Counted from the first letter of the stretch, positions 1 through 8,867 are shown. The stretch: DNA of 42,297 nucleotides from an uncultured Bacteroidales bacterium (GCA_902779265.1 CACZAY010000036.1:1-42297), one strand, 5' to 3'. Notes: a model not told the origin generated them from the letters alone. Translations and numbers: made by a program.

Positions 1-659
1 GCGGTCTTGGCCAATTTGACATCCTTTGGGGTGCGTCCGCCGACAGCCTCAACGTCCATGTTGCTGGTGCCGAAGCTGACGACCGAGCGGCCTTCATCGG
101 CCACAGCGTTTTCAAACACGCTGGCAATCTTGCCGTTTTCGATGGTCTTGAATGACTCGAGACCGGTCGGCTCGATGGTCGTGCCGCCGTCATTGGCCTC
201 AAAAGTCACAGCCATGGTGGCGAACTGGAGAGTCTCTTTGAGTCGTGAGAAGGTGACGGTTGTGGCCGAGCCGGTCCACGTCATGTTCTCGTATGTGCCT
301 GGGGTGATGCTGAGGTTGGTTGTGGTCAGCTTGTTGCCAGTCAAGGCAATCTTGGTGATGTTGGCACCGCCAGCAGTGACCGTGAAAACACCGTCTTTGG
401 CAAGACGTAGAGCCACTGCTCCATCGCCAGTTGTATAGAATCGGAAAGTAGTGGCGATGCTTCCTTCGTAGGTGTTTTTGATGGTCACGCCATCGCTCAT
501 GATGGTTCCTTCGTAGGCGATTGTTGTGCCATCACTAGCCGCTGCCTTTTCGTAGCCGTACTTCGTCGGGTCGGAAAAATCGAAAGTTACAGTCTTTTCT
601 TCGGCAAATGAGAGCGCCGTCGCAGCGGAAAGTGCTGCAAGTAATAGAGTTTTTTTCAT
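1..659 (-). CDS. Secreted protein of unknown function, C-terminus beyond the window
   Basis: An open frame runs without a stop from an ATG at 659-657 to the window edge, giving about 219 residues. It begins MKKTLLLAALSAATALSFAEE, a clear signal peptide with cleavage probably after the Ala run. The mature part is rich in Thr, Gly and Ala with short beta-strand-like stretches, for example TVTFDFSDPTKYGY near residue 25 and a Gly-Gly-Thr-Thr segment near 160. This looks like the N-terminal beta-rich region of Bacteroidales extracellular proteins, but I do not recognise a named family. A TATCTTTG promoter box lies about 90 bases upstream. Function unknown; export is the only confident statement. 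The strand opposite is also open in places (7-438) but shows no protein-like features. Confidence 0.75.
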   Translation of the reverse strand, partial: MKKTLLLAALSAATALSFAEEKTVTFDFSDPTKYGYEKAAASDGTTIAYEGTIMSDGVTIKNTYEGSIATTFRFYTTGDGAVALRLAKDGVFTVTAGGANITKIALTGNKLTTTNLSITPGTYENMTWTGSATTVTFSRLKETLQFATMAVTFEANDGGTTIEPTGLESFKTIENGKIASVFENAVADEGRSVVSFGTSNMDVEAVGGRTPKDVKLAKT

Positions 660-746
660 AGTGATAATGTTTTTAGGTTGTTATTTTGGTTCATTGTTTT
701 CGAGCAGAAAAAAGTCAAATGCCGCAATTGTGCCAAATTGACGTGG

Positions 747-754
747 CAAAGATA
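747..754 (-). promoter_or_regulatory. Probable -7 box (TATCTTTG) for the secreted protein gene
   Basis: The minus strand reads TATCTTTG, matching the Bacteroidota -7 consensus TAnnTTTG, about 88 bases before the ATG at 659. No convincing TTTG lies 20 bases upstream, so this is a partial match. The rest of the 660-988 gap is AT-rich and holds the terminator at 898-954 and three copies of the iterated GGCCAATG-type motif (771, 857, 923). I see no gene in it. Confidence 0.5.
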
Positions 755-897
755 GCAATTTTTTTGCTTGGCCGATGAAATTTTCCTCCTTTTTTATTGT
801 AAAAAATGCTCTGATTGTGATTTCTCCGTTTTTTCGGTTCTTTTTTTCTGTTTTTTTGGCCAATGGCATTCAACCGAAGGCCTTGGAGAGCAAGAAA

Positions 898-954
898 AAA
901 CGATTGTTCAGGAGCGCGTAAGCCATTGGCCGACACCCTTCCGAACAATCGTTT
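898..954 (-). terminator. Long-loop hairpin downstream of the esterase gene
   Basis: A perfect 12-base inverted repeat (898-909 with 943-954) encloses a 33-base loop. On the minus strand it is followed by a T-run (complement of the A-run at 894-900). It lies 35 bases after the stop of the minus-strand esterase gene, so it probably ends that operon. The loop carries a CATTGGCC motif copy. Confidence 0.6.
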
Positions 955-988
955 CTGTTGCCGTTTTCAGCGGGGAGGCGGAGCCCCA

Positions 989-2983
989 TTATTTGTTCTT
1001 CTCCGCCTGACGCTTCTTGATGAAGTCGCGGTACATCTCGCGCCAGTTGCGGCCGTGCGTGTTGAAATATTCCTCGCACTTGTCCTTGTAGATGGCAAAG
1101 ATTTCCGAAATCTCCTTCATCGTCTTGTAGTCGATGGCCATCTCGCGAGCTTCACACAGGTAGTTGTAGCAGACGCTGTCCTCGACCGCCGTGATGTTGG
1201 GCACGATGTCGCGGTAGGCGCGCATGGTGAACTCGACCTTGCCCACGGTGTAGCAGTCCAGAATCTTGCAGACCTGCTCTTCGGTCAGCATACTGCGCAG
1301 GCCGCTCATCAGCGTCTCGTGGTAGGAGCGTGGCTGGGCAGCATCGGCTATAATCTGGCGGTCCACTTCACGGAGCACTTCGCCCGTGCGTGGATTGACA
1401 CCGGCTGGGCAGTCGTCGGCGTGTTCGTTGTGCCACGTCGTGACCGCGTTCAGGTGCGCGTAGATCAGGCCACGTACGCACCGCGTCTTGGCCGGGTCGT
1501 CGAGATGGAGCGTGTCGGCCCATTTCTGTGCCTTCTCCTTCAGGCCGGCGGCCCAGCGCAGGTCGAAGTAGGTCTGGCGCATCTCGCGGTCGAAGTTCTC
1601 CTCGATGAGGGCCTTGATGGTTGTGCGTGCACCGGCGGGCAGCTTCTCGACCGAGCCGAAGCTCTGTAGGGCCGATGCCTCTTCGATGGTCACCTTGCTC
1701 TCGTCGAGGTTCTCATTGGCCAACCCCCAAACCGAAGTGAAGAAGTCATAGACGGCCTGGCGCTTGTCCTTGTTGAAGTCGTGGCGCTGGCCGGGCAGGA
1801 AGACGCTCTGGAACTTGTCCACCGCGCCATAGAAGGCGTAGATGCGGCGCATGTAGGGAATCTCGATGGTGGGGTAGGTGTGGGTCCAGTCGCCCTCATC
1901 GCCCACAATCATGACGGGTTTCGGGGCGAAGGTGGCCAATAGCTCGATGTTGCACGTGCGGCCCTGGCTGTACTGGATGGGCAGACCGCTCTCGCACGGA
2001 CAGCCGCCGTCGAAGTGACTGCACACGGAAACGACTGGACAACAGGCCGTAAAGCGGTCGTCGATTGTGGCCAATAGCGCTGCGTGTGTACCGCCGCCGC
2101 TGCCGCCGTTGGATGCGATGCGGGTCGGGTCAACGTCCTTGCGCGTCAGGGCGTAGTCGAGCAGTTTCTCACCGCACAGGGCTTGCCAGACGTGGGCGAT
2201 GCTGGTGGCGTGCGATTCCTTGCCGACCTGCAGTTCCGATTCGCCCCAGCCGAAGATGTCGAAGCTGATACAGATGGCTCCCATGCGGGCCAATGTGGCA
2301 TAGCGGGTCTGAAGGTCGCCGTTGTAGCGGCCGTCGGTCCAATGTCCGTTGGGGCAGATGATGACCGGATATTTACCGCCATTGGCCACTTTCTTTTTCG
2401 CCAGGCTGTTGTTCGGCGCGTAGATGGAGCCGCAGGTGTAGTAGCCCGGGACGAGTTCGAGGGCGATGTTCTGTACTGTGTAGCCGTCCATCTTGCGCAC
2501 CTTGCCCAGAATGGCAGGCTTGTTCACGCACTTGGCCAGCAGCGAGTCGATGCCGAGCCGTTCGCGTACCTCCTTGCGCAGGGCGTTGCGGCGTGGCTCC
2601 CACTGCTCGCGGTTGCTGTAGAGGCTGTTCAGATAGGCCACGAACTTCTCACCGTCGCGGTCGTAGCGGCGCGGATGCTCGTAGGGCTTGATTTTCCACG
2701 TGCCCTTGCCCTGGTCCCAGGCCTTGAAGTCGAATGGCGCAAGGACATTGGCCAATGTCTCTTCCAGACTGTACGGACGCACGCGGCTCTGCGCGTAGTC
2801 GAGGGTCAGATAGGCCGTATCGACGTTGTATTTGAACTTGACGCCGAACTGCTTTTCCAGGTCGTTCATTACAAGACTGAGCGGACGTGACATCTTGTTT
2901 TCGGTCACGGGTCTCGGTTCATCGGCCATCATCGCGGTCGATGCAGCCGTCGTCAGAAGGAGAGAAAGAATGATTTTTTTCAT
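989..2983 (-). CDS. Secreted alpha/beta-hydrolase (acetyl xylan esterase-like) with N-terminal STN-like domain
   Basis: The protein has about 664 residues and starts with a signal peptide (MKKIILSLLLTTAASTAMMA). I chose the ATG at 2983; a TTG three codons upstream is also open. Residues about 30-100 resemble an STN domain, the short fold found at the start of secretins and TonB-linked receptors. An alpha/beta-hydrolase domain follows from about 165 to 420. Its likely nucleophile is Ser295 in SNGGSGGGTH, with an acid in GDEGDWTH (about 362-365) and His401 in GQRHDFNK. These motifs fit esterases related to acetyl xylan esterases, which remove acyl groups from plant polysaccharides. The last 230 residues are helical and unassigned. 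It lies 24 bases after the beta-helix gene and is probably co-transcribed with it. Hydrolase assignment is firm; substrate is inference. Confidence 0.8.
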   Translation of the reverse strand: MKKIILSLLLTTAASTAMMADEPRPVTENKMSRPLSLVMNDLEKQFGVKFKYNVDTAYLTLDYAQSRVRPYSLEETLANVLAPFDFKAWDQGKGTWKIKPYEHPRRYDRDGEKFVAYLNSLYSNREQWEPRRNALRKEVRERLGIDSLLAKCVNKPAILGKVRKMDGYTVQNIALELVPGYYTCGSIYAPNNSLAKKKVANGGKYPVIICPNGHWTDGRYNGDLQTRYATLARMGAICISFDIFGWGESELQVGKESHATSIAHVWQALCGEKLLDYALTRKDVDPTRIASNGGSGGGTHAALLATIDDRFTACCPVVSVCSHFDGGCPCESGLPIQYSQGRTCNIELLATFAPKPVMIVGDEGDWTHTYPTIEIPYMRRIYAFYGAVDKFQSVFLPGQRHDFNKDKRQAVYDFFTSVWGLANENLDESKVTIEEASALQSFGSVEKLPAGARTTIKALIEENFDREMRQTYFDLRWAAGLKEKAQKWADTLHLDDPAKTRCVRGLIYAHLNAVTTWHNEHADDCPAGVNPRTGEVLREVDRQIIADAAQPRSYHETLMSGLRSMLTEEQVCKILDCYTVGKVEFTMRAYRDIVPNITAVEDSVCYNYLCEAREMAIDYKTMKEISEIFAIYKDKCEEYFNTHGRNWREMYRDFIKKRQAEKNK

Positions 2984-3007
2984 ATAAAACAATGAATAAT
3001 ATGGTTT

Positions 3008-6000
3008 TTACTTTATCCAATAGATTTCGTTCGCTTTTCCGTTTATGGCCAATGTCCCGTCGGCCGCAACCTTGATCGAGCCGGCTTTCGAGACGGTGCC
3101 GTCGTGGTCAACCTTCATCAGCTTGTGCGAGCCTGATTTCAGTCCGTCGAGCGTGGCATTGCCATCGGCCGTGAAATAAATGAGCGCCGATGAGCCGTTG
3201 GACAAGACCTTGGCTGTCTCGCCGTCCTTGGGTCGCATGGTCGCGATGTCGCGGCGCAGGACATCGTCGTTGATGGTCACGTTGCAGCACGAACCGCCGG
3301 CCATCAGTATCGCCCAGCCGAGTTGCGGATAGGTCTGCGCATAGAATGTGACCGCCTTGTCGGGGAACTGGCTCGTGTATTCATAGACGCTTCGATAGGC
3401 TTCGGCAAATCCGGTCTTGCCCACCTGCTGACGGCGCATGTGCTGGCGTGGAGCCATGTTGAGGCCGCCGCCCGGAGCCCAGATGTCGCTCGGATTGCGC
3501 TTGTCGGGCACGCGGTAGAACCAGTATTGGATCTGGATGATGTCGATGACCTTGCTCAGTCTTGGGTCGGCCAACAGACTGTCCTGCACGTCTTTGGTTG
3601 CGGCCAATGCGACAAGCGGATGCACTCCCGTCTCGGCCTCCCACTCGGCGATGCACTCCAGCCAGAAGCGGGTGAAATGGAGCGGGCCGGTGTATTCTTC
3701 GCCGATGAGGTGGACGGCGTTCGGGCAGTCGCGGAACTGCTCCAGATTCTGCCGGATGTACTGCCGATGCAGCTCGCGCATGGTCGGGTTCTGCTCGTCG
3801 TAGAACCATTCGGCCACGAAGACGCGCTTGTCGCCCGTGAATGGCACCGGCTCGGGGAAAACCGTTCCGTTCACGTTGTTCACCGGTCGCCACGGACAAT
3901 CGACCCAATGTGCGCCGGCTTCGAGGATGTTGTGCTGGAAATAGTGCTCCAGATACAGCATTCTGTCTGGTGCCGCCTTGCAAAAGTCGCGTAGCCGGTT
4001 GTAGTACCACAGGTTCGGCTTCGTCAGGTCGTAGCGCGACAGGCCTTCCCATGCCGTACCCTCGCCCGAGCGGTCCCACGGCTGCTCGTAGAATGGCGCC
4101 CAGCACTGCGCATCGCGGCGGCGCACGCGTTCGTGGTCATCGCGGCGACGGTCGTACCAGAGGCCGTAGCATTGGTCGTAGGCCAGATAGTTGTTGCGCT
4201 CCATGAAGGCCACGACGCTGTCGATGCGGTCGGTCAGGCCGGTTCCCTCGCGGTCGGGCACGTGGCGCGTCAAGGCCGGTTGCGCCTTCTTCGCAAGGTA
4301 GTTCGGGCGCGTCTTGCCGTTCCACCACGGGGTGTTGTATTTTCCGCCCAATGCCAGTCGGCCGTCCAGCGTCAGATGTCCGTTTTCGATGGCGAAGGCA
4401 GGGGAATTGGCCGTAACCTTGTTGTTTTTATGTCCGATGGCTTTGCTGTCGGCGGCCAATGTCCTGGCGTTGGCGAACGATGCGCGACGGCTCTGCCGCT
4501 GGATGTCGGTCACCCACTTTTCGAGCGTCAGACGTGGTTCGGTGCGGGCGATGCGTGCGGCCTCCTGCGCCTGTTCGTAGGTCGGGCTGCTCGATGCGTC
4601 GAGGTTGCGTGGCAGGATGCGCGGATTGACCTTCATGCTGTCGCCGTTGGCCTTCAGGCGGCGTTCCAGTTGCGCGTAGTAGAGCGAGCGCGGCGAGATG
4701 TGGTTGTTGGTCTCCTTCCAGATACCGTTGCCCGAAAATTGGCACCACGAACCGTAGGCGCGGTTCTCGTTGAGTGAGTCGGGCGACGAACAGTGGATTT
4801 CGGCGGCGGTGCAGTTCCAGCAAGTGGCATTGGCCGCAGTCCAGCCCGAGCCGTTGTTGTCCTGTCCGATGTAGCCCATCATGATGTCATGGCCGTCAAT
4901 ATCGACGATGTCCATCAAGAGGCCGGTTGACCAGGCCTCGACTGCGCCGCTGTAGCTGAGGGCCTCGCGCGCTTCACATTGCACAAAGGCATTCGGACCG
5001 GCGGCTGCCCATCCTGTGGCGAAGGCGTGCATGGCATGGTCGGCCACACATCGCTGCACAAGCACCTGCTGGCCAAGTATATAGAACGCATTTCGGCGTA
5101 GGTTGGCCTCCTCGCTTACGGGGTGGCGGTAGATACAATCCTCGATGGTAATCCTTTGGGCATTAGGTTGTACGATGACGCCGCTGCCCGCCAGATTCTC
5201 GAAGTTGACGCAACGCACCCAGCAGTCCCGCGCATTCTCGATGCTGATGCCTGTCCAGAGGTGCTGTTCGTCCTTCGGGTTATCGCCGATGACATTGGCC
5301 GCGATGGTGAGATCTTCGATGCCGCAATACAAATTGCTGCGGCTTCCAGCCCAGAAACCAATTACGTCATCTTCTCCGCAATTCATCGGAATGGGAGCTT
5401 CCAGTGGACGGTATTTCTGCCAACTTTTTACCTGTTGGTTGTAGGTTGTCAGATATGTTGCTTTCACCTCTTCGTCGGTAAGTGCAGGATGCCGCCAGAA
5501 ATGTAAATCGACATCACCCGGTTTCCAGCCCAGCGCGCTGATGCCGCCGCCGTAGATGTCGCAGTTGTGTTGCGCAATCCATTCTTTCGTGCTCGGATGG
5601 ATTACGACAATCGCACGTCCTGGAATTGATGGCCATTCTCCGTTCTCATTGGGTCGGATGGTGTCATTTGAGATTATAGGGGCTTTTCCTTCGATGAGGA
5701 TGCCCGGTTCGCGGTTTACACCCTCAAAGACGAGCCGTGTCTTATCGGCTCCGGCTCCGCGCAATGTCACGCCTGTGTCGCGTAATTTCAATCGGCCACA
5801 CAGATGATATGTGCCTTCCTCCAGTTGCACGGCACTGTGGGGATAGAATTTCATGAGGTTTTTTGCCTTGTCGATAGCCTGTTGTATAACATCGGTCATG
5901 TCGCCCTCGCCGCAAGGCACGACGATAGCTGTCGGCACGGTCGGGATTGTGTCGGCCGATGCCTTGTATCCGCAATAGGAATAGTCGATTGGAATCTGAT

Positions 6001-6115
6001 CGATGAGGGGAGTCTTGTCGGCGGCCAATGCGCATATCGGGGTTATGGCCAATGTGAGTGCGGCGAAAAAATGCCGTTTCCAGAGGTCTCTATTATCCGG
6101 AGAGAAACTGTTCAT
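3008..6115 (-). CDS. Large secreted right-handed beta-helix protein with C-terminal glycosidase-like region (DUF6298-like)
   Basis: The product has 1035 residues. A signal peptide with a long N-region (hydrophobic part FFAALTLAITPICALA, about 16-31) points to export. Residues about 60-430 look like a right-handed parallel beta-helix of the pectate-lyase type: EEGTYHLCGRLKLRDTGVTL, then many strand-turn units with Asn and Cys ladders. Residues about 560-950 form a second region rich in Trp, Tyr and Asp (for example GLWYDRRRDDHERVRRRD and LIGEEYTG), resembling what I recall as DUF6298, which accompanies beta-helix folds in Bacteroidales polysaccharide-use genes. A small beta-rich tail ends in IYWIK. 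It is first in a two-gene operon with the esterase and has its own promoter. A role in pectin or related glycan breakdown is inferred; catalytic residues are not established. Confidence 0.75.
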   Translation of the reverse strand: MNSFSPDNRDLWKRHFFAALTLAITPICALAADKTPLIDQIPIDYSYCGYKASADTIPTVPTAIVVPCGEGDMTDVIQQAIDKAKNLMKFYPHSAVQLEEGTYHLCGRLKLRDTGVTLRGAGADKTRLVFEGVNREPGILIEGKAPIISNDTIRPNENGEWPSIPGRAIVVIHPSTKEWIAQHNCDIYGGGISALGWKPGDVDLHFWRHPALTDEEVKATYLTTYNQQVKSWQKYRPLEAPIPMNCGEDDVIGFWAGSRSNLYCGIEDLTIAANVIGDNPKDEQHLWTGISIENARDCWVRCVNFENLAGSGVIVQPNAQRITIEDCIYRHPVSEEANLRRNAFYILGQQVLVQRCVADHAMHAFATGWAAAGPNAFVQCEAREALSYSGAVEAWSTGLLMDIVDIDGHDIMMGYIGQDNNGSGWTAANATCWNCTAAEIHCSSPDSLNENRAYGSWCQFSGNGIWKETNNHISPRSLYYAQLERRLKANGDSMKVNPRILPRNLDASSSPTYEQAQEAARIARTEPRLTLEKWVTDIQRQSRRASFANARTLAADSKAIGHKNNKVTANSPAFAIENGHLTLDGRLALGGKYNTPWWNGKTRPNYLAKKAQPALTRHVPDREGTGLTDRIDSVVAFMERNNYLAYDQCYGLWYDRRRDDHERVRRRDAQCWAPFYEQPWDRSGEGTAWEGLSRYDLTKPNLWYYNRLRDFCKAAPDRMLYLEHYFQHNILEAGAHWVDCPWRPVNNVNGTVFPEPVPFTGDKRVFVAEWFYDEQNPTMRELHRQYIRQNLEQFRDCPNAVHLIGEEYTGPLHFTRFWLECIAEWEAETGVHPLVALAATKDVQDSLLADPRLSKVIDIIQIQYWFYRVPDKRNPSDIWAPGGGLNMAPRQHMRRQQVGKTGFAEAYRSVYEYTSQFPDKAVTFYAQTYPQLGWAILMAGGSCCNVTINDDVLRRDIATMRPKDGETAKVLSNGSSALIYFTADGNATLDGLKSGSHKLMKVDHDGTVSKAGSIKVAADGTLAINGKANEIYWIK

Positions 6116-6188
6116 CAGATTACAATTTTTGTTGAAATAAAAAATGTGTGTCTTTCAAGGTGATTCATGCGTGTTCCGATAGCCGCGG

Positions 6189-6220
6189 CAAAGGTAAACA
6201 ATTTTTTTCATACGTCCAAA
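6189..6220 (-). promoter_or_regulatory. Promoter of the beta-helix/esterase operon
   Basis: On the minus strand TTTG (6220-6217), a 20-base spacer and TACCTTTG (6196-6189) match the Bacteroidota -33/-7 consensus. The expected start of transcription near 6182 leaves an untranslated leader of about 66 bases before the ATG at 6115. Confidence 0.75.
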
Positions 6221-6234
6221 AAAGAGAGGAAATA

Positions 6235-6266
6235 TTTGGTTATTTCGCGGGATTTTCATAAATTTG
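6235..6266 (+). promoter_or_regulatory. Promoter of the O-acetylhomoserine sulfhydrylase gene
   Basis: TTTG (6235-6238), a 20-base spacer and TAAATTTG (6259-6266) match the -33/-7 consensus. It is divergent from the beta-helix promoter, with only 14 bases between them. The leader before the ATG at 6386 is about 110 bases. I looked for a SAM riboswitch there and saw none. Confidence 0.7.
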
Positions 6267-6385
6267 CGCCTCGAAACGGAAGCCGCCCGGATTCAGGTTC
6301 TGGTGGCGTGGCTTGGAAATGTCGTAGGGCCGCGTACTCTTCCCTCCATTCGCAACCGACAAAAAACGTTAAATATTATCCAGTT

Positions 6386-7663
6386 ATGAAAAAAAATCTT
6401 GGAACCATCTGCATCCATGGCGGATGGAAACCGACCAAGGGCGAACCCCAGCAGTTGCCCATCTACCAGAGCACCACTTTCAAGTATGACACCAGCGACC
6501 AGATGGCACGTCTCTTTGACCTGAAGGATGAGGGTTACTTCTACACCCGATTGGCCAACCCGACCAACGATGCCGTGGCCAAGAAGATTGCCGCACTCGA
6601 AGGCGGTGTCGGTGCCATGCTCACGTCGAGCGGCCAGGCTGCAAACTTCTATGCCGTGTTCAACATCTGTCAGGCCGGCGACCATTTCATCACCAGCAAC
6701 ACCATCTACGGCGGCACGTACAACCTCTTCGGCGTGACGATGAAGAAGCTCGGCATCGAGTGCACGTTCGTTGACCCCGATTGGAGCGACGAGCAGATTG
6801 AGGCCGCTTTCCGTCCGAACACCAAGTGCTTCTTCGGCGAGACCATCTCCAACCCTGGCGGCAACGTGTTCGACATCGAGCGTTTTGCCAAGATGGCCCA
6901 CAAGCACGGCGTGCCGCTCATCGTCGATAATACATTCGCCACACCAATCAACTGCCGTCCGTTCGAGTGGGGCTGCGACATCGTCACCCATTCCACAACT
7001 AAATATATGGACGGTCACGCCACACAGGTCGGCGGCGTTGTGGTCGATAGCGGCAACTTCGATTGGGACAAGTATGCCGAGAAGTTCCCCGGTCTCTGCA
7101 CGCCCGACGAGTCGTACCACGGACTGACCTACACCAAGGCATTCGGCAAGATGGCCTATATGACCAAGCTCGTTGCCCAGCTGATGCGCGACCTCGGCTC
7201 GATTCCGGCTCCGCAGAACTCGTTCCTGCTCAACCTCGGCCTCGAAACGCTCCACCTGCGCGTCAAGCGTCACTGCGAGAATGCCCAGAAGGTGGCCGAA
7301 TGGCTTGAGAAGAATCCGAAAGTCGCTTGGGTGAACTATTGCGGCTTGAAGGGCAACAAGTATCATGCATTGGCCGAAAAGTATCTGCCAAACGGTTCGT
7401 GCGGCGTGATTGCCTTCGGTCTGAAGGGCAGTCGCGAGGAGGCCATCAAATTCATGGACAATCTCGACTTCATCTCAATCGTCACTCATGTGGCCGATGC
7501 CCGTACCTGTGTGCTCCATCCGGCCAGCCATACGCACCGTCAGTTGAGCGACGAGCAGTTGCGCGAGGCAGGCGTCGCACCCGATCTGATCCGCCTTTCG
7601 GTCGGCATCGAGGATGTTGACGACATCATCGCCGACCTCGAGCAGGCCATGCAGAAGATGTAA
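6386..7663 (+). CDS. metY: O-acetylhomoserine sulfhydrylase (PLP-dependent, Cys/Met metabolism)
   Basis: The enzyme has 425 residues, the usual size of the family. It would make homocysteine (or cysteine) from O-acetylhomoserine (or O-acetylserine) and sulfide in the cytoplasm. The pyridoxal phosphate lysine is Lys206 in HSTTKYMDGHATQVGG. Other family marks are the N-terminal IHGGW, YTRLANPTNDAV with the cofactor-phosphate Tyr/Arg, SSGQAANF, and the C-terminal SHTHRQLSDEQL and RLSVGIED. The frame is open further upstream to 6167, but that part runs through the promoter. The ATG at 6386 gives the correct family N-terminus. It has its own promoter and terminator, so it is a single-gene unit. 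Whether the true donor is O-acetylhomoserine or another activated homoserine cannot be told from sequence. Confidence 0.93.
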   Translation: MKKNLGTICIHGGWKPTKGEPQQLPIYQSTTFKYDTSDQMARLFDLKDEGYFYTRLANPTNDAVAKKIAALEGGVGAMLTSSGQAANFYAVFNICQAGDHFITSNTIYGGTYNLFGVTMKKLGIECTFVDPDWSDEQIEAAFRPNTKCFFGETISNPGGNVFDIERFAKMAHKHGVPLIVDNTFATPINCRPFEWGCDIVTHSTTKYMDGHATQVGGVVVDSGNFDWDKYAEKFPGLCTPDESYHGLTYTKAFGKMAYMTKLVAQLMRDLGSIPAPQNSFLLNLGLETLHLRVKRHCENAQKVAEWLEKNPKVAWVNYCGLKGNKYHALAEKYLPNGSCGVIAFGLKGSREEAIKFMDNLDFISIVTHVADARTCVLHPASHTHRQLSDEQLREAGVAPDLIRLSVGIEDVDDIIADLEQAMQKM

Positions 7664-7699
7664 GTGTTTATGTCCAATGTGCCTTACTGGACAAACAAA

Positions 7700-7738
7700 G
7701 AAAACCTCCGAGCTGTTGGGCCCGGAGGTTTCTTTTTG
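7700..7738 (+). terminator. Terminator after metY
   Basis: A GC-rich stem (AAACCTCCG against CGGAGGTTT) with a 12-base loop is followed by a T-run at 7734-7738. It starts about 37 bases after the metY stop and 12 bases before the convergent TIR gene ends, so it may serve both directions. Confidence 0.85.
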
Positions 7739-7749
7739 ATTTTCAACCT

Positions 7750-8639
7750 TTATTCTGTGACGGTCTGCGTCGAGTCGGCAGCGTCGGCGGGTTTCAGCGA
7801 CTGCAACTGCTGGATGGCATCCTCGTTGCCGCACTCGGCCACTTGGGCTAGCCGTTCGAGTGCCTCGGCGTTGCCGGAAGTGGCGGCTTGGGTAAGCCAG
7901 GCGATGGCCAATGTCGTGTCCTGCTCAAGGCCGTTGCCCTCCAGATAGCAGATGGCGATGCTCAGCTGTGCGCTGTCCGAGCCGTTGATGGCGCCCTTCT
8001 GGTACCACGAGATGGCCTTCGTGATGTCGGCCTTGGTCCCGAGTCCCTTCTCATAGACTTGGCCGAGATAATATTGGGCCAGCGGGTCGTTGACCGTCGC
8101 TGCGTTGTAGAGCGTCTGTGAATAGATTTTGGTGAATCGTACGCGTTCTGTCTTGTCGCCCGACTTCTTGCCGCTGCGCAGGACGCTTCCGGCCATGACA
8201 AGTACGGTGACGAAGGCGATGACGAGGCCGATGTAGAGCAGGTTGTTGTTGTCCTTGGCACGTTCGATGCGGTTGTCAATCAGCGCCTTGATGTCGTCTG
8301 GCTGACGTATTTTTTTAGTTTGTGTGGGGCGCGGGGCGGCAGGCTGTCGAACTTGCCATTGGCCGCAATCGAAATGATCTTCTTGTCCCAGCGGATGGCG
8401 GTCTCGATGTCCTCCTGGACGCGGCTCTCGGGAATGGCGGTCTGCTTCAGGTAGGCTGGTGTGAGCAGGGCGAGAACGGCCTCGGACGATTCAAGCGCGC
8501 GTTTGATGTGTCTGTCGAATGGGCCATCGGCCATATAAACCTGATACCCATTTTTTCCCAATTCTTGCTGTAAGATACGGGCATACTCTGAGCCGTCTTC
8601 GGGCTCGTAGGTGATAAAAATATCGTAGGTCTGTGCCAT
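7750..8639 (-). CDS. TIR-like domain, membrane segment and Sel1 repeats in two frames joined by a possible -1 frameshift
   Basis: The first frame (8639-8280) encodes 119 residues: a TIR-like fold starting TYDIFITYEPEDGSEYARIL, with FDRHIKRALESSEAVLALLT and DKKIISI. The position of the usual catalytic Glu reads VQEDIETA, so the residue is Glu76 or a substituted Asp77. The second frame (to 7750) encodes a linker, one membrane helix (LLYIGLVIAFVTVLVMAG) and at least two Sel1-type repeats (AQYYLGQVYEKGLGTKAD and AQLSIAICYLEGNGLEQD). The frames overlap at A-AAA-AAA (8316-8310), read CTA AAA AAA in the first frame. A -1 slip there gives one 296-residue protein. Without it the TIR part ends alone, soluble, after nine further residues. 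Related TIR proteins act in signalling or anti-phage defence. A simple indel or sequencing error is the alternative. Confidence 0.7.
8310..8316 (-). other. Slippery heptamer A-AAA-AAA
   Basis: Seven A on the minus strand sit in the exact X-XXY-YYZ phase of the upstream frame (Leu108-Lys109-Lys110). A -1 slip continues as Ile-Arg-Gln-Pro into the membrane and Sel1 frame, where no stop intervenes. The same run could also change length by replication slippage or cause transcriptional slippage. Confidence 0.5.
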
Positions 8640-8721
8640 AGGTAATAAATTTTTGAGGTCAATTCAATGATATCGAATTAGGTTTTGGTATTGACTCGCT
8701 AAGGATTTTCTGAATCGCGGG

Positions 8722-8753
8722 CAAAGGTATGTAATAAATCTGAAATCGCCAAA
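8722..8753 (-). promoter_or_regulatory. Promoter of the TIR-Sel1 gene
   Basis: On the minus strand TTTG (8753-8750), 20 bases, then TACCTTTG (8729-8722). It gives a leader of about 75 bases before the ATG at 8639. The 8640-8910 gap otherwise holds two copies of the iterated motif and the box for the next gene. Confidence 0.75.
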
Positions 8754-8867
8754 AAAAATTAGAAAAAATTGCAAAAGAAGTGGCTGCGATTGTATCAATA
8801 TTCATGGCCAATGCCTCTCGTTGCGCAAATTTCTGCCGAAAATCCCGCATTTTTGAAATAAAATGGG

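Noticed and set aside
863..2890. Long plus-strand open frames (268 residues each) opposite the esterase gene
   Set aside because: They are the complement of a well-supported coding frame in GC-rich DNA; their products are Val/Ala/Asp/His-rich without motifs.
6267..6385. SAM-type riboswitch in the metY leader
   Set aside because: The leader has length enough, but I could not find the conserved helices or a switch terminator.
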